64,000 nt of DNA from an uncultured Pelagibacteraceae bacterium. Lineage in GTDB: Bacteria > Pseudomonadota > Alphaproteobacteria > Pelagibacterales > Pelagibacteraceae. Within the stretch, counting starts at the first letter, position 1. Each line of letters begins with the position of its first letter. The DNA lies in contig CACHGV010000001.1 in NCBI GenBank assembly GCA_902579465.1, forward strand, positions 186,001 to 250,000. The letters are read 5' to 3'. Both the position numbers and the translations under genes were made by a program. The notes beneath the pieces are model-generated. The model had not been told where the DNA came from and did no database searches. It was given only the letters and a program-made list of their open reading frames with translations. Shown here one piece after another: positions 12,316-24,875 of this stretch.

Positions 12316-12683
12316 TATAAAACCTCTGGTGCTAGTGAAATAATTTTCATTTGCCCTCTATTTCTTAGTTCTCTTGTTACAGGTCCGAATATTCTAGTAC
12401 CAATAGGCTCGCCTTTATCATCGGTTAAAACTGCTGCATTATTATCAAATCGTACTTTAGATCCGTCATTTCTATGAATACCTTTTTTAACTCTTACAAC
12501 TACAGCTTTGTGGACTGCACCTTTTTTTACCTTACCTCGTGGTATTGCCTCTTTTACAGCCACTACAATCGTATCTCCTATACTTGCATATCTTCTTTTT
12601 GAACCACCCAGTACTTTAATACATTCAATCTTTTTTGCTCCTGTATTGTCTGCAACTAATAATTCTGTTTGAACTTGTATCAT
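12315..12683 (-). CDS. rplN: 50S ribosomal protein L14
   Basis: [40 protein letters not shown]. Confidence 0.97.
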   Translation of the reverse strand: MIQVQTELLVADNTGAKKIECIKVLGGSKRRYASIGDTIVVAVKEAIPRGKVKKGAVHKAVVVRVKKGIHRNDGSKVRFDNNAAVLTDDKGEPIGTRIFGPVTRELRNRGQMKIISLAPEVL

Positions 12684-12916
12684 TTTAAATCTCCTATAGC
12701 CTCGAATTTCTTATTTTTTGAATAAGGTCGACTTTCTCTAATTGATACTTTATCACCAATTTTAAATTTGTTATGTTCATCATGTGCGTTATATTTTTTT
12801 CTAGCTTTCATAACCTTTTTTAAAACTGGATGTTGATATTTTCTTTCAACTAAAACAGTTATTGTTTTGTTAGGTTTATCACTTACTACTATTCCATTTA
12901 AAATTTTTTTAGGCAT
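12680..12916 (-). CDS. rpsQ: 30S ribosomal protein S17
   Basis: [23 protein letters not shown]. Confidence 0.95.
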   Translation of the reverse strand: MPKKILNGIVVSDKPNKTITVLVERKYQHPVLKKVMKARKKYNAHDEHNKFKIGDKVSIRESRPYSKNKKFEAIGDLK

Positions 12917-13097
12917 TTTTTACCTCAATTAATGTTTTCAGCCTTGCTATATTTTTTTTTGTTTCAGTTATTTTTGCTGAACTCTTAACTTGTCCATTTA
13001 CTTTTTGAAACCTGAAGTTAAAAAGGTCTTTCTTTAGTTTATCCAAATTTTCTTTCATTTGAATTTTAGTTAACTTTTTTATTTCCTTTTTTTTCAT
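12909..13097 (-). CDS. rpmC: 50S ribosomal protein L29
   Basis: [36 protein letters not shown]. Confidence 0.94.
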   Translation of the reverse strand: MKKKEIKKLTKIQMKENLDKLKKDLFNFRFQKVNGQVKSSAKITETKKNIARLKTLIEVKNA

Positions 13098-13504
13098 TAT
13101 ATTCTCTTTATAAATTTACATTTAATTGGTAGCTTTGCTGAAGCTTTATATAAAGCTTCTTTTGCTATTTGTTCTGATACACCATCAACTTCAAATAATA
13201 TTCTTCCTGGTTTAACCCTACAAGCCCAAAACTCTGGAGATCCTTTACCTTTACCCATTCTTACTTCCGTAGGTTTTTTTGAGACAGGTATATTAGGAAA
13301 CATCCTAGTCCATACTCTACCTTGTCTTTTCATATGTCTTGTTAAAGCAACTCTCGCGGCCTCTATTTGTCTTGAAATTACTCTTTCCGGTTGAACAGCT
13401 TTTAATCCAAATGAACCATAATTCATAATATTGCATCTTGAGGCATTACCATGAATTCTGCCCTTATGAGCTTTTCTAAATTTTGTTCTAGTTGGTTGTA
13501 ACAT
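13097..13504 (-). CDS. rplP: 50S ribosomal protein L16
   Basis: [36 protein letters not shown]. Confidence 0.97.
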   Translation of the reverse strand: MLQPTRTKFRKAHKGRIHGNASRCNIMNYGSFGLKAVQPERVISRQIEAARVALTRHMKRQGRVWTRMFPNIPVSKKPTEVRMGKGKGSPEFWACRVKPGRILFEVDGVSEQIAKEALYKASAKLPIKCKFIKRI

Positions 13505-13506
13505 AC

Positions 13507-14166
13507 TTATGCTTTATTCCTTTCTTGGCTAAATTCTTTAGTAAAAATTTCACCTTTATATATCCATATTTTTATTCCTATTATTCCGTAAGTAGTAAGA
13601 GCCTCAGCTTCTGCATAATCTATATCTGCTCTCAAAGTATGTGATGGTATACTTCCTTCTCTTAACCACTCTGTTCTAGCAATTTCGTTTCCACCTAAAC
13701 GTCCACTAATTGATACTTTAATGCCCTTTGCGCCTAGTCTTAAGGCTGATTGCATTGCTCTTTTCATAGCTCTTCTGTAAGAGACTCTTTTAACTAACTG
13801 CTGTGCTATATTTTCAGCAACTAAATAGCTATTAGTTTCGGGTTTTTTTACTTCTTTAATATTTAATACAACCTCGTTTGATGTTAATTTTGACAAGTTT
13901 CCTTTTATTTTTTCAATATCTGATCCTTTTTTTCCTATTACAAAGCCAGGTCTTGAAGTGTAAATAGTTACAAAACATTTTTTTGTTGTTCTTTCTATCA
14001 TAACTTTGGATACACCTGAGTTTGTTACATTTTTATTAATATATTCTCTGATCCTGAAGTCTTCTATTAAATTATTTCCAAAATCTTTTTTCTTTGCGTA
14101 CCAAACAGAGTCCCAGCCTCTGTTAATTCCAAGTCTCAAGCCTACAGGATTAACTTTTTGTCCCAT
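13507..14166 (-). CDS. rpsC: 30S ribosomal protein S3
   Basis: [37 protein letters not shown]. Confidence 0.97.
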   Translation of the reverse strand: MGQKVNPVGLRLGINRGWDSVWYAKKKDFGNNLIEDFRIREYINKNVTNSGVSKVMIERTTKKCFVTIYTSRPGFVIGKKGSDIEKIKGNLSKLTSNEVVLNIKEVKKPETNSYLVAENIAQQLVKRVSYRRAMKRAMQSALRLGAKGIKVSISGRLGGNEIARTEWLREGSIPSHTLRADIDYAEAEALTTYGIIGIKIWIYKGEIFTKEFSQERNKA

Positions 14167-14545
14167 CTTTTTCCATTTGTTTTTCTTGTTCTGTTAAAAT
14201 TATCGTTAAATTTGAATAAGGTTTCATTATTTCTGCAGCTCTTCCTTTGGCTCTTGCTCTAAATCTTTTCATTACAACTTGCTTTCCACAATAAGCCTCT
14301 TTTACAATTAATTTATCTATATCATATTGATAATTATTTTCTGCGTTTGCTACTGCTGAAGAAATTGTTTTTTTTATATCTTTAGATATTCTTTTTTCAG
14401 AGAATGTTAAATTCCTTATAGCAACATCTACTTTTTTTCCAACAATTGATTTCAAGATTGGATTCAATTTTCTTGTGCTAGACCTCACATTTTTATTTAT
14501 AGATTTGACTGTTTTTGTATCTATTTGTTTTTTTAATTTGGACAT
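14150..14545 (-). CDS. rplV: 50S ribosomal protein L22
   Basis: Position in S10 operon; [28 protein letters not shown]. Confidence 0.94.
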   Translation of the reverse strand: MSKLKKQIDTKTVKSINKNVRSSTRKLNPILKSIVGKKVDVAIRNLTFSEKRISKDIKKTISSAVANAENNYQYDIDKLIVKEAYCGKQVVMKRFRARAKGRAAEIMKPYSNLTIILTEQEKQMEKDGTKS

Positions 14546-14841
14546 TATTTCTTATCTCCACCTTCTACTTTTGCCTTCTTGTCTGCTGGTGTATGACCAA
14601 AAAATTGTCTTGTAGGCGCAAACTCTCCTAATTTGTGACCTACCATATCCTCAGATATAGTAATTGGTATAAATTTTTTTCCATTATATATTAAAAAACT
14701 AACGCCAACAAAATCTGGTAGAATTGTTGATTTCCTTGACCATGTTTTAATAGGTTTTTTTATTGGATCGTTTTTTAGTTTTTCAACTTTTTTAATTAAA
14801 CTATCTTCAACAAATGGTCCTTTCCATACTGATCTAGCCAT
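14545..14841 (-). CDS. rpsS: 30S ribosomal protein S19
   Basis: [31 protein letters not shown]. Confidence 0.97.
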   Translation of the reverse strand: MARSVWKGPFVEDSLIKKVEKLKNDPIKKPIKTWSRKSTILPDFVGVSFLIYNGKKFIPITISEDMVGHKLGEFAPTRQFFGHTPADKKAKVEGGDKK

Positions 14842-14846
14842 AATTA

Positions 14847-15677
14847 TTATCTCTTTTTCTTTCTTCTTCTAATTATAAATTTATCTGTTCTTTTATTATC
14901 TCTAGTTTTTAATCCTTTAGCAGATTGCCCTGTAGGAGAAACTGGGTGTCTACCTCCAGCTGATTTACCTTCTCCACCACCATGCGGGTGATCTACCGGA
15001 TTCTTAACAACACCTCTTGTATGTGGTCTAATACCAAGCCATCTGGATCTACCAGCTTTACCTATTTTTATATTTTTTTGATCAGGATTAGATAAAACTC
15101 CAATTGTTGCCAACGAATTTGAATTAATTTTTCGTACTTCTCCTGAAGTCATTTTTATAATTGAATAATTTCCGTCAATTCCTGAGATTGATACTGAAGT
15201 ACCAGCAGATCTAGCAATTTTTCCTCCACCACCTGGGTTAATTTCTACATTATGTATATCTATTCCAACAGGTATATCTTTTAGAGGTAAGCAATTTCCA
15301 ATCTTTATCTCAGCTGTAGAGCCATTCATTACTTTATCTCCAACTTTTATATCTTTAGGTGCTAAATAATAAAAATGATCTCCATCTGCAAATTTAACTA
15401 ACATAATATGACATGATCTGTTGGGATCATACTCTATTCTTAGAACCTCTGCTTCAATTTCAAATTTTTTTCTATAAAAATCAACTTGTCTATATTTATG
15501 TTTGTGACCTCCGCCATGGTTTCTTGATGTTATTCTTCCATAATTATTACGTCCTTTGGAAGAATAATTCGCTGAGGTCAAAGGTTTAAATGGTTTTCCC
15601 TTCCATAACCCTTCTCTACTTGCAAGAATAGTTCCTCTTGTAGATTTTGTGTAAGGTTTGAATGTTTTTAATGCCAT
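14847..15677 (-). CDS. rplB: 50S ribosomal protein L2
   Basis: [39 protein letters not shown]. Confidence 0.98.
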   Translation of the reverse strand: MALKTFKPYTKSTRGTILASREGLWKGKPFKPLTSANYSSKGRNNYGRITSRNHGGGHKHKYRQVDFYRKKFEIEAEVLRIEYDPNRSCHIMLVKFADGDHFYYLAPKDIKVGDKVMNGSTAEIKIGNCLPLKDIPVGIDIHNVEINPGGGGKIARSAGTSVSISGIDGNYSIIKMTSGEVRKINSNSLATIGVLSNPDQKNIKIGKAGRSRWLGIRPHTRGVVKNPVDHPHGGGEGKSAGGRHPVSPTGQSAKGLKTRDNKRTDKFIIRRRKKKR

Positions 15678-15678
15678 A

Positions 15679-15972
15679 TTAAATTCCAGTTGTCAGATCA
15701 ATATTTTGACCTTTTTTAAGTGTAATTATTGCTTTTTTAAAACCTTTAACTCTAACTTTCTTACCTCTAGTAGTTTTAATCCTAGTTTTCTTATTTATAA
15801 TATTAACTTTAATTACATTTACTTTAAAAATTTTTTCAATGTTAGTTTTCAAATTTTTCTTATTAGCTTTATTGTGAACTTTAAAGATTATTTTATTTTG
15901 TTCAGAAAGGTTCGTTGATTTCTCCGTTACAATTGGAGACAAAATTTTATCGTATAAATGTATCTTTTCCAT
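15679..15972 (-). CDS. rplW: 50S ribosomal protein L23
   Basis: LSPIVTEKSTNLSEQNKIIFKVHNKANK and operon position. Confidence 0.95.
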   Translation of the reverse strand: MEKIHLYDKILSPIVTEKSTNLSEQNKIIFKVHNKANKKNLKTNIEKIFKVNVIKVNIINKKTRIKTTRGKKVRVKGFKKAIITLKKGQNIDLTTGI

Positions 15973-15974
15973 GA

Positions 15975-16595
15975 TTAATATCTTTTTTCTAATTCTTTGA
16001 TTGATGTTTCAGTAAATATAACTTTTTTAAATTTAGCTAAATCATAGGCGCTAAAATGATTAATGTCAGTTATTTTCACGTTCGGTATATTTTTAACCGA
16101 TTTGAATATATTATTTTTAGATATTTTATCTGCAATAATTATTGAATTTTTTGCTTCAAATTTAATAAGTAAATTATTCATTTCTTTTGTTTTTAAAATT
16201 TCTTTTTGAAAATCGTCTATTATTATTAAATCTTTAGTTACATTTTTTTTTGTAATTAATGATGCTATGCTTAACTTTTTCTCACTTTTATTTAATTTCC
16301 TCTTTTTGTAATTAAGCTCACCTTTTGGACCATGTGCAACACCTCCACCAACAAATATAGGAGCCTTTTTACTTGCATGTCTTGCATTTCCAGTTCCTTT
16401 TTGTGCATATATTTTTGCTGTTGACCCTTTAATTTCATTTTTTTGTTTTGTTTTGGCTTTTCTTCCTTTGTAGTTGGCATTAGTTTTGTACAAAACATTA
16501 CTTACGAGTTTGTTGTTAATCTTTGCAGAAACTATTTTATCAGAGACTTCAATAGTGTTTATTTTTCCCTCTATATTTAATTTATCTATTTTCAT
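15975..16595 (-). CDS. rplD: 50S ribosomal protein L4
   Basis: YAQKGTGNARHASKKAPIFVGGGVAHGPK. Confidence 0.96.
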   Translation of the reverse strand: MKIDKLNIEGKINTIEVSDKIVSAKINNKLVSNVLYKTNANYKGRKAKTKQKNEIKGSTAKIYAQKGTGNARHASKKAPIFVGGGVAHGPKGELNYKKRKLNKSEKKLSIASLITKKNVTKDLIIIDDFQKEILKTKEMNNLLIKFEAKNSIIIADKISKNNIFKSVKNIPNVKITDINHFSAYDLAKFKKVIFTETSIKELEKRY

Positions 16596-16598
16596 AAA

Positions 16599-17306
16599 TT
16601 ATTTTTTTTTCTCTTTAATTTTTTTTGATTTCTCAAAAATTTCAATTTTTTCATTAATTGTAAGTTTTTTAATATTTTTCACAGCCTTCTTAAGTAATAC
16701 TTCTGAATTTTTAGAGCCAGGTATTGATCCTTTTAAATATATTAAATCATTGTCTAAATCTGTTTTAATTATTTCTAGATTTTGCATGGTTCTAATTTTA
16801 TCACCCATATGACCTGCCATTTTTTTTCCTTTAAATACTTTACCTGGATCTTGGTTTTGACCAGTTGAACCGTGGGCTCTGTGAGAAATTGAAACACCGT
16901 GAGATGCTCTTAAACCGCCAAAGTTATGTCTTTTCATTGCACCTGCAAATCCTTTACCTATAGTTTTTGATCTTACATCTAAAAATTTTATATCTTTGAA
17001 TATTTCAATACCAAATTCATTACCTTCTTTGTATTGATCTAGATTTTTAACCCTAAATTCTTTTAAAATTTTTTTGGCTTCTGTATTTTTTTTAGAATAA
17101 TAGCCTTTCATTGATTTCGACAGCTTTGAATTTTTTATTTTACCAAATCCAAGTTGAACTGCATCGTATCCTCTATTTTCTTTGTTAATTAATTGGATAA
17201 CTCTTGCCTTTTCAACTTTTAATACAGTTACTGGAATAGATTGTCCTGTATTAAAAAACTCTCTACTCATACCAATTTTTTTTCCAATTAAGCCAATTTC
17301 ACTCAT
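16599..17306 (-). CDS. rplC: 50S ribosomal protein L3
   Basis: [49 protein letters not shown]. Confidence 0.97.
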   Translation of the reverse strand: MSEIGLIGKKIGMSREFFNTGQSIPVTVLKVEKARVIQLINKENRGYDAVQLGFGKIKNSKLSKSMKGYYSKKNTEAKKILKEFRVKNLDQYKEGNEFGIEIFKDIKFLDVRSKTIGKGFAGAMKRHNFGGLRASHGVSISHRAHGSTGQNQDPGKVFKGKKMAGHMGDKIRTMQNLEIIKTDLDNDLIYLKGSIPGSKNSEVLLKKAVKNIKKLTINEKIEIFEKSKKIKEKKK

Positions 17307-17614
17307 TATATTTTTATCTCCACATCAACACCTGATGCTAGGTCTAATTTCATTAACGCCTCAACTGTAGCTGGTGTAGGTTCTATAATATCAATCAATC
17401 TTTTATGTGTTCTTGTTTCAAACTGTTCTCGGCTTTTTTTGTCAATATGTGGAGATCTTAACACAGTGTATCTCTCTTTTTTTGTTGGAAGTGGGATAGG
17501 TCCTTTGATATTTGCTCCTGTTCTTTTAACTGTATTAACTATTTCCTCAGTCGATTGATCTAAAACCTTGTTATCATAAGCTCTAAGTTTTATTCTAATA
17601 TTTTGCTTTTCCAT
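17306..17614 (-). CDS. rpsJ: 30S ribosomal protein S10
   Basis: [61 protein letters not shown]. Confidence 0.97.
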   Translation of the reverse strand: MEKQNIRIKLRAYDNKVLDQSTEEIVNTVKRTGANIKGPIPLPTKKERYTVLRSPHIDKKSREQFETRTHKRLIDIIEPTPATVEALMKLDLASGVDVEIKI

Positions 17615-17616
17615 AA

Positions 17617-19692
17617 TTAACCTGTCTTTTTAGTTACTTCATCCTGCACATTTTGTGGAACTTTATCGTAATGATCGAAGAACATAGAATATTGTGCTCT
17701 ACCTTGTGACATTGATCTTAAATTATTTATGTACCCAAACATGTTTGCTAGTGGAACCATAGCTGTTATTACAGTTGCATTTCCCCTTTGTTCCTGAGTG
17801 CTTATTTGACCTCTCCTACTGTTGAGGTCTCCAATAACATCACCCATATAATCCTCTGGGGTTACTACTTCAACACGCATAATCGGTTCTAATAATTTTA
17901 GAGTTGCTTTTGTGCAAGCTTCTTTAAAACATTGTCTTGATGCCAATTCGAATGCCAATACACTTGAATCAACGTCGTGGTGCAATCCATCTACTATCGT
18001 TACTTTATAATCAATTAAAGGAAATCCAGCTAAAATTCCTCCATCTGCAACAGTTTCAACTCCTTTCTCAACTCCTGGAATAAACTCTTTAGGAATTGCT
18101 CCGCCTTTAATTTTACTTTCGATCTCTCTACCTTTTCCAGGTTCTAGCGGTTCTACTGTAAGTTTAACTCTTGCAAATTGTCCTGCACCTCCACTTTGTT
18201 TTTTATGTGTATAATCATTCTCTGCAGAAGATAGTATTGTCTCTCTATAAGCCACTTGCGGGGCTCCTACATTTGCTTCAACTTTAAATTCTCTTTTCAT
18301 CCTATCAACAATTATATCTAAATGTAATTCACCCATTCCTTTAATAATTGTTTGACCAGACTCTTCATCGGATGTTACTCTAAAAGATGGATCTTCTTTA
18401 GCTAATCTTCCAAGAGCTTCTCCCATTTTTTCTTGGTCCGCTTTAGTTTTTGGTTCAACTGCAATCTCAATTACAGGATCTGGGAATTCCATGGGCTCGA
18501 GTAAAACAGGTGTTTCCTTGTCAGCTAACGTATGCCCTGTAATTGTATTTTTTAACCCAGCTAAAGCAACAATATCTCCTGCATTAGCCTCTTTAATATC
18601 TTCTCTTGAATTTGCATGCATTAATAACATTCTTCCAACACGTTCCTCTTTATCCTTAGATGTATTATAAATTCCAGTACCTGATTTAACTGTACCTGAA
18701 TAAATTCTTATAAATGTTAAACTTCCAACAAATGGGTCATTTGCAACTTTAAATGCTAGAGCTGAAAATGGAGAACTGTCTTCAAATTTCATTTCGATTT
18801 CTTCTTCAGACCCAGGCTTTGTACCTTTTATTGAACCGATATCATTGGGACTTGGTAAATAATTTACAACTGCATCTAATAATGGTTGAACACCTTTATT
18901 TTTAAATGCAGAGCCAGTTAAAACTGGTACAAAATCAAAACCTAAACATCCTTTTCTTACGCACTTTATTAAATCTTCCTCAGATATTTGACCCCCACCT
19001 AGATAATCTTCCATTAGTTTTTCGTCTTGCTCAACTGCTGTCTCAACCAATTCTTGACGGTACTTGTTTGAAATATCTTTTAAATCATCTGGAATATCTG
19101 TTAACTCCCAGGCGGCACCTAGATCTTCATTTTTCCACACTACAGCTTTCATTTTAATCAGATCTACAACACCTTTTAACGAAGCCTCAACACCTATTGG
19201 AATTTGCATTACTAAAGGTTTTGCACCAAGTCTGTCTTTAATCATACCTACACATCTAAAGAAATCAGCACCAGTTCTATCTAATTTATTAACAAAGCAA
19301 ATTCTTGGAACTTTATATTTGTCAGCTTGTCTCCATACAGTCTCTGATTGAGGTTCAACTCCAGCAACACCATCAAAAACTGCAACAGCTCCATCAAGTA
19401 CCTTTAAAGATCTCTCAACTTCAATAGTAAAATCTACGTGGCCAGGGGTATCAATTATATTAATCCTGTGGTCATTCCAAAAACAAGTAGTGGCAGCTGA
19501 AGTAATCGTTATGCCTCTTTCTTGTTCTTGTTCCATCCAATCCATAGTTGCGGCGCCATCATGCACTTCACCAATTTTATGGCTTTTACCGGTGTAATAT
19601 AATATTCTTTCAGTGGTTGTGGTCTTACCAGCATCTATATGAGCCATAATACCAATATTTCTATATTTATCTAAAGTGTGGGTTCTTGACAT
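17617..19692 (-). CDS. fusA: elongation factor G
   Basis: [57 protein letters not shown]. Confidence 0.98.
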   Translation of the reverse strand: MSRTHTLDKYRNIGIMAHIDAGKTTTTERILYYTGKSHKIGEVHDGAATMDWMEQEQERGITITSAATTCFWNDHRINIIDTPGHVDFTIEVERSLKVLDGAVAVFDGVAGVEPQSETVWRQADKYKVPRICFVNKLDRTGADFFRCVGMIKDRLGAKPLVMQIPIGVEASLKGVVDLIKMKAVVWKNEDLGAAWELTDIPDDLKDISNKYRQELVETAVEQDEKLMEDYLGGGQISEEDLIKCVRKGCLGFDFVPVLTGSAFKNKGVQPLLDAVVNYLPSPNDIGSIKGTKPGSEEEIEMKFEDSSPFSALAFKVANDPFVGSLTFIRIYSGTVKSGTGIYNTSKDKEERVGRMLLMHANSREDIKEANAGDIVALAGLKNTITGHTLADKETPVLLEPMEFPDPVIEIAVEPKTKADQEKMGEALGRLAKEDPSFRVTSDEESGQTIIKGMGELHLDIIVDRMKREFKVEANVGAPQVAYRETILSSAENDYTHKKQSGGAGQFARVKLTVEPLEPGKGREIESKIKGGAIPKEFIPGVEKGVETVADGGILAGFPLIDYKVTIVDGLHHDVDSSVLAFELASRQCFKEACTKATLKLLEPIMRVEVVTPEDYMGDVIGDLNSRRGQISTQEQRGNATVITAMVPLANMFGYINNLRSMSQGRAQYSMFFDHYDKVPQNVQDEVTKKTG

Positions 19693-19698
19693 AATTAA

Positions 19699-20169
19699 TT
19701 ACCATCTAAAATGAGCAAAAGCCTTATTTGACTCTGCCATTTTATGTGTATCTTCCTTTTTCTTAATTGCTGATCCTCTGTTTTGATAGGCGTCGTATAT
19801 TTCATTAAATATTTTATCTGACATTTTCTTGTCTTTACGCTTTCTTGATGCATCTACTAACCATCTTAAAGCTAAAGCTTGTGATCTTTTAGACTTTACT
19901 TCTACAGGAACTTGATAAGTTGCTCCTCCTACTCTTCTTGATCTCACCTCAACCGTTGGTCTAATATTATTAATTGCATCATTAAAAACATTTAAAGGCT
20001 CATCTTTAGATTTACTTTTAATCTTTTCAATTGCATCATAAATAATCTTTTCAGCAATAGTTTTTTTTCCATCATACATAATTGAGTTTATTAATTTTGG
20101 AATTATTGTTGATTTGTATTTAGGGTCTATGACAGCTAATTTTTTTGGAGCCTTACGTTTTCTTGACAT
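19699..20169 (-). CDS. rpsG: 30S ribosomal protein S7
   Basis: VEVRSRRVGGATYQVPVEVKSKRSQALALRWLV. Confidence 0.97.
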   Translation of the reverse strand: MSRKRKAPKKLAVIDPKYKSTIIPKLINSIMYDGKKTIAEKIIYDAIEKIKSKSKDEPLNVFNDAINNIRPTVEVRSRRVGGATYQVPVEVKSKRSQALALRWLVDASRKRKDKKMSDKIFNEIYDAYQNRGSAIKKKEDTHKMAESNKAFAHFRW

Positions 20170-20171
20170 TT

Positions 20172-20543
20172 TTATTTACCTTTTTTTGTTCCGTATAAAG
20201 AACGTCTTTGTTTTCTATTTGCAACTCCTTGCGTATCTAAATTTCCTCTTAAAATATGATAACGTACACCTGGTAAATCCTTAACTCTTCCACCTCTAAT
20301 TAGCACAACTGAGTGTTCTTGCAAATTATGGCCCTCACCAGGTATGTATGCAGTTACTTCAAATCCGTTTGACAATCTAACACGAGCTACTTTTCTTAGA
20401 GCGGAGTTAGGTTTTTTTGGAGTTGTTGTATAAACTTTTACGCATACACCTCTCTTCAAAGGTTGTTTTTGCAAAGCGGGCACTTTATTTCTTGTTATTT
20501 GTTTAACTCTACTTTTTCTAACTAACTGATTAATAGTTGGCAT
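20172..20543 (-). CDS. rpsL: 30S ribosomal protein S12
   Basis: [69 protein letters not shown]. Confidence 0.98.
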   Translation of the reverse strand: MPTINQLVRKSRVKQITRNKVPALQKQPLKRGVCVKVYTTTPKKPNSALRKVARVRLSNGFEVTAYIPGEGHNLQEHSVVLIRGGRVKDLPGVRYHILRGNLDTQGVANRKQRRSLYGTKKGK

Positions 20544-20577
20544 AATTAATTTTTTTAAATATTTATATTTTTGATGA

Positions 20578-20625
20578 AAATAACTGACGTGTTATTTGTG
20601 GCAGCGTTTAGTGATCTAGTCACTA
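20578..20625 (-). promoter_or_regulatory. Tandem hairpins in the putative rpsL (str operon) 5' leader
   Basis: On minus: TAGTGA-ctaga-TCACTA (20625-20609) followed by AAATAAC-acgtca-GTTATTT (20597-20578), both perfect stems. Confidence 0.5.
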
Positions 20626-20647
20626 CATTCCAACCAAAAACATGGCC

Positions 20648-20675
20648 AAAATACATTAGAAATTGTATTTGTCAA
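20648..20675 (-). promoter_or_regulatory. sigma70-type promoter for rpsL-rpsG-fusA
   Basis: Minus strand TTGACA (20675-20670), 16 nt spacer, TATTTT (20653-20648). Confidence 0.6.
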
Positions 20676-20704
20676 ACTAAAATAAGGCTTAAAAGTACTT
20701 AGAA

Positions 20705-23700
20705 TTATTGATTTATTTGAGCTTCAGATGTATCAGTGCTCTCCTGCTCAGACAAAAATTTTTGGTCATCATTGATTGCTTTTTTATTCCAAGAATTTTT
20801 AATCGCACCTGTACCAGCAGGAACCAGTCTTCCTACAATTACATTTTCTTTCAAACCTGTAAGTTTATCTACTTTTCCTTTAATAGCAGCATCTGTTAGT
20901 ACTCTTGTAGTTTCTTGAAAGGATGCTGCTGAAATGAATGACTCTGTTTGTAATGAAGCTTTAGTTATACCCATTAAAACTCTTTCGCCTACAGCAGGTT
21001 TTTTTCCATCTGCAACTAATTCTTCGTTCATAGTCTCAAATTTTATTCTATCCACTACCTCACCTGGTAATAACTTGCTATCTCCTGTCTCTTTAACTTC
21101 AACTTTTTTAAGCATTTGTCTTAAAATAGTTTCAATATGTTTATCATTTATAATTACACCTTGAAGCCTGTAAACATCTTGAACCTGGTTAACAAAATAT
21201 TCTGTCAATTCCTCAATACCTAATATTCTTAAAATATCATGGGGCAACGGTTGACCATCTAGCAGATATTCACCTTTTTTAATCTTTTCACCTTGGTTAA
21301 AATTAATATGTTTGCCCTTAGGAATTAAGTAACTTGATGTGTCGCCATTTTCAGCTTCAATTGTAACTCTTTGTTTTCCTCTAACTTCTTTACCAAATAT
21401 TACACTACCATCATTTTCAGCAATAATTGCACTGTCTTTTGCTTTTCTTGCTTCAAATAATTCAGCAACTCTAGGTAATCCTCCGGTAATATCTTTAGTT
21501 TTTGTTGTTTCCTTAGGTAACCTTGCGATTACATCACCAGCAGAAATTTTAGCGCCATCTTTTACTGACAAAATTGAGTCTGGTACAAGGTAGTATCTTG
21601 CCTCGTTATCATCTGCTTTTTTAATTACATTTCCTTTTGAATCTCTAAGAGTAATTCTTGGTTTCAAATCAGTATTTTTTGATTGAGTTTTCCAATCAAC
21701 AACTGCTTTTGTAGATATTCCAGTAGCATCATCAACAGTTTCTGCGATTGAAACACCATCAATTAAATCAACATAATTTGCAATACCATCTTTTTCAGCA
21801 ATCACTGGCGTTGTATATGGATCCCACTCACAAATCTTTGCACCTTTTTTAACTTTTTGCTGATTTTCAAAAAATAATTTAGATCCATAAGGAACTTTAT
21901 ATGATGCAACTTGCAATCCATTGTCATCCTCTATTGATATCTCAGTATTTCTACCCATTACAATTTGATTATTTTTAGAATCTTTAATTAAGTTAGTGTT
22001 AACAATTTTAAGAGTACCCTCAGAATTTGACACAATTTGAGATTCTTGTTTTACTGATGCTGTACCGCCAACGTGAAAAGTTCTCATAGTTAATTGGGTT
22101 CCTGGCTCTCCAATTGATTGTGCAGATATCATTCCAATAGCTTCTCCTACATGTACCATTTTACCTCTAGATAAATCTCTTCCATATGAAGTTGCACACA
22201 CACCTTCTTTTGCGCCACATGTCATTACTGAGTATACATTTATGCTTTTAACTCCAGCTGCATCAATTTTCTCACATCCAGCTTCATCAATCATTTCATC
22301 TTTTTTTATTAAAACATCACCTGTTAATGGATTTTTTATTTCTTTTGCAGCAACTCTTCCTAAAGCTCTTTCAGATAGACTTACCATAATATTACCACCC
22401 TCTAGAACTTCTGTAAGTTTTATTGAACCACACTTCATATCACATTTAGGTTTAGTAATTGTTAAATCCTGGGCAACATCACACAATCTTCTAGTCAAAT
22501 ATCCTGAGCTTGCCGTTTTAAGTGCAGTATCTGCTAACCCTTTCCTTGCTCCATGTGTTGAATTAAAATATTCTAAAGCTGTAAGACCTTCTTTAAAGTT
22601 AGATGTAATAGGTGTTTCAATAATTTCACCCGATGGTTTGGCTATTAAACCTCTCATCCCAGCTAGTTGTTTCATTTGTGCTGCTGAGCCTCTTGCTCCA
22701 CTATCAGCCATCATAAATACTGAATTTATTTTTAACCCTTCATCAGTAACCTCTGTTGCAGAAATTCTTTTCATCATTTCAGATGCAACTCTATCAGTAC
22801 ATTTAGACCATGCATCAATAACTTTATTATACTTTTCACCTCTTGTTATTAATCCTTCTGCATATTGACCTTCATAGTCTGCAATAAGTTTTTTTGTTTC
22901 ATCAATTAGTTGCTCTTTATTATCTGGTATTAAAAGATCATCTTTACCAAATGAAATACCAGCCTTAAATGCATGTTTAAATCCAATATCTTTCAATTTA
23001 TCACAAAATATTACAGTGCTTTTTTGACCTGAAAATCTAAATACATGGTCTATTACTTCTGAAACTGTTTTTTTAGGTAGCAATCTATCAACCAATGAAA
23101 ATTTATTATTTATATTTTTGGGAATTAAATTTGACAATAAAAATCTTCCTGCTGTACTGATATGTTTTTCAAATTTAGTGTTTCCTTTTTCATCAATAGT
23201 CTCAAATCTTGAGACAATTCTGGAGTGAACTTTTATTTGGCCCGTTTCTAACGCATGTTCTATTTCGGAACTATTTACAAAATATCCATCAACTCTGTCT
23301 GTTTGAACTGGTGGTTGAGATAAATAATATATTCCAAGTATCATATCCTGACTTGGTACAATTATGGGTTTTCCATTAGAAGGACTTAAAATATTATTTG
23401 TAGACATCATTAATACTCGTGCCTCTAATTGTGCCTCTAAACTTAAAGGTACATGCACTGCCATTTGATCACCATCAAAATCAGCATTAAATGCTGCACA
23501 AGTTAAAGGATGTAATTCAATAGCGTTTCCCTCAATAAGTTTAGGTTCAAAAGCTTGAACTCCAAGTCTGTGTAATGTTGGAGCTCTATTTAAAATTACT
23601 GGATGTTCTCTTACAATAAGTTCTAACGCATCCCAGACCTCGGTTCTTTCTCTTTCTACTAATTTTTTAGCTTGTTTAATAGTCGATGCTAAACCTAGTT

Positions 23701-24871
23701 TATTTAGTCTTGCATATAAAAAAGGTTTGAATAGTTCTAATGCCATTTTTTTTGGTAGTCCGCACTCATGTAATTTTAAATCTGGTCCAACAACAATTAC
23801 TGATCTTCCAGAGTAATCTACTCTTTTACCGAGAAGATTTTGTCTAAATCTCCCTTGTTTTCCTTTCAACATTTCTGCAAGAGATTTTAATGGTCTTTTA
23901 CCAGTTCCTGTAATTACTCTTCCTCTTCTGCCGTTATCAAAAAGTGCATCTACCGACTCTTGCAACATTCTTTTTTCATTTCTTACAATGATATCTGGGG
24001 CTTTTAAATCTATTAATCTCTTTAATCTATTATTTCTATTTATTACTCTTCTATATAAATCATTTAAATCAGAAGTAGCAAATCTTCCTCCATCCAAAGG
24101 AACTAGAGGTCTTAATTCTGGTGGTATTACTGGAACAGTAGTTAATATCATCCATTCAGGTTTATTTCCAGTCTCTATAAATGACTCTATTAACTTTAAT
24201 CTTTTAATTGATCTTTCCTCGTTGACTTTAGATTTTGTTTCTTTAATATTTTTTATTAATAAGTTTCTTTCTTCTTCAAGGTTTATTGATTTTAAAATTT
24301 CTAAAATTGCTTCGGCACCGATACCTGCAGTAAATGCCTCTTCGCCATATTCATCTTGATATTTAATTAACTCTTCTTCACCTAATAACTGATTTTTCTT
24401 TAGGTCAGTTAACCCAGGTTCAATTACTATAAAATTTTCAAAATATAAAACTCTTTCTACTTCTTTTAATTTCATGTCAACTACTAAAGAAATTCTGCTA
24501 GGTAATGATTTTAGGAACCATATATGTGCTACCGGTGTTGCTAAGTTGATGTGTCCCATTCTTTCTCTTCTTACATTAGACTTCGTAACTTCTACTCCAC
24601 ATTTTTCACAAATTATTCCTCTAAATTTCATTCTTTTATATTTGCCACATAGACATTCATAATCTTTAATAGGACCAAATATTCTTGCACAGAACAGGCC
24701 ATCTTTTTCAGGTCTAAATGTTCTGTAGTTAATAGTTTCTGGTTTTTTAATTTCTCCAAATGTCCATGATTTTATTTTTTCCGGACTAGCTAATGTAATT
24801 TTAATGCTATTGAAGTTTTGAGCTTCAGATATTTCTGAAGATTTAAACAAATCTGATAATTCTTTACTCAT
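20705..24871 (-). CDS. rpoC: DNA-directed RNA polymerase beta' subunit
   Basis: [13 protein letters not shown] active-site motif, [23 protein letters not shown] zinc site. Confidence 0.98.
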   Translation of the reverse strand: MSKELSDLFKSSEISEAQNFNSIKITLASPEKIKSWTFGEIKKPETINYRTFRPEKDGLFCARIFGPIKDYECLCGKYKRMKFRGIICEKCGVEVTKSNVRRERMGHINLATPVAHIWFLKSLPSRISLVVDMKLKEVERVLYFENFIVIEPGLTDLKKNQLLGEEELIKYQDEYGEEAFTAGIGAEAILEILKSINLEEERNLLIKNIKETKSKVNEERSIKRLKLIESFIETGNKPEWMILTTVPVIPPELRPLVPLDGGRFATSDLNDLYRRVINRNNRLKRLIDLKAPDIIVRNEKRMLQESVDALFDNGRRGRVITGTGKRPLKSLAEMLKGKQGRFRQNLLGKRVDYSGRSVIVVGPDLKLHECGLPKKMALELFKPFLYARLNKLGLASTIKQAKKLVERERTEVWDALELIVREHPVILNRAPTLHRLGVQAFEPKLIEGNAIELHPLTCAAFNADFDGDQMAVHVPLSLEAQLEARVLMMSTNNILSPSNGKPIIVPSQDMILGIYYLSQPPVQTDRVDGYFVNSSEIEHALETGQIKVHSRIVSRFETIDEKGNTKFEKHISTAGRFLLSNLIPKNINNKFSLVDRLLPKKTVSEVIDHVFRFSGQKSTVIFCDKLKDIGFKHAFKAGISFGKDDLLIPDNKEQLIDETKKLIADYEGQYAEGLITRGEKYNKVIDAWSKCTDRVASEMMKRISATEVTDEGLKINSVFMMADSGARGSAAQMKQLAGMRGLIAKPSGEIIETPITSNFKEGLTALEYFNSTHGARKGLADTALKTASSGYLTRRLCDVAQDLTITKPKCDMKCGSIKLTEVLEGGNIMVSLSERALGRVAAKEIKNPLTGDVLIKKDEMIDEAGCEKIDAAGVKSINVYSVMTCGAKEGVCATSYGRDLSRGKMVHVGEAIGMISAQSIGEPGTQLTMRTFHVGGTASVKQESQIVSNSEGTLKIVNTNLIKDSKNNQIVMGRNTEISIEDDNGLQVASYKVPYGSKLFFENQQKVKKGAKICEWDPYTTPVIAEKDGIANYVDLIDGVSIAETVDDATGISTKAVVDWKTQSKNTDLKPRITLRDSKGNVIKKADDNEARYYLVPDSILSVKDGAKISAGDVIARLPKETTKTKDITGGLPRVAELFEARKAKDSAIIAENDGSVIFGKEVRGKQRVTIEAENGDTSSYLIPKGKHINFNQGEKIKKGEYLLDGQPLPHDILRILGIEELTEYFVNQVQDVYRLQGVIINDKHIETILRQMLKKVEVKETGDSKLLPGEVVDRIKFETMNEELVADGKKPAVGERVLMGITKASLQTESFISAASFQETTRVLTDAAIKGKVDKLTGLKENVIVGRLVPAGTGAIKNSWNKKAINDDQKFLSEQESTDTSEAQINQ

Positions 24872-24875
24872 ATTT

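Noticed and set aside
16292-16498. 68-aa minus-strand ORF inside rplD
   Set aside because: Alternative frame within L4; Lys-rich composition only reflects AT-rich coding.
22242-22868. 208-aa plus-strand ORF antisense to rpoC (and similar ORFs at 29094-29816, 30182-30622, 186-620, 23988-24359)
   Set aside because: Shadow ORFs opposite highly conserved genes; no recognisable domain, explained by codon composition of the true frame.
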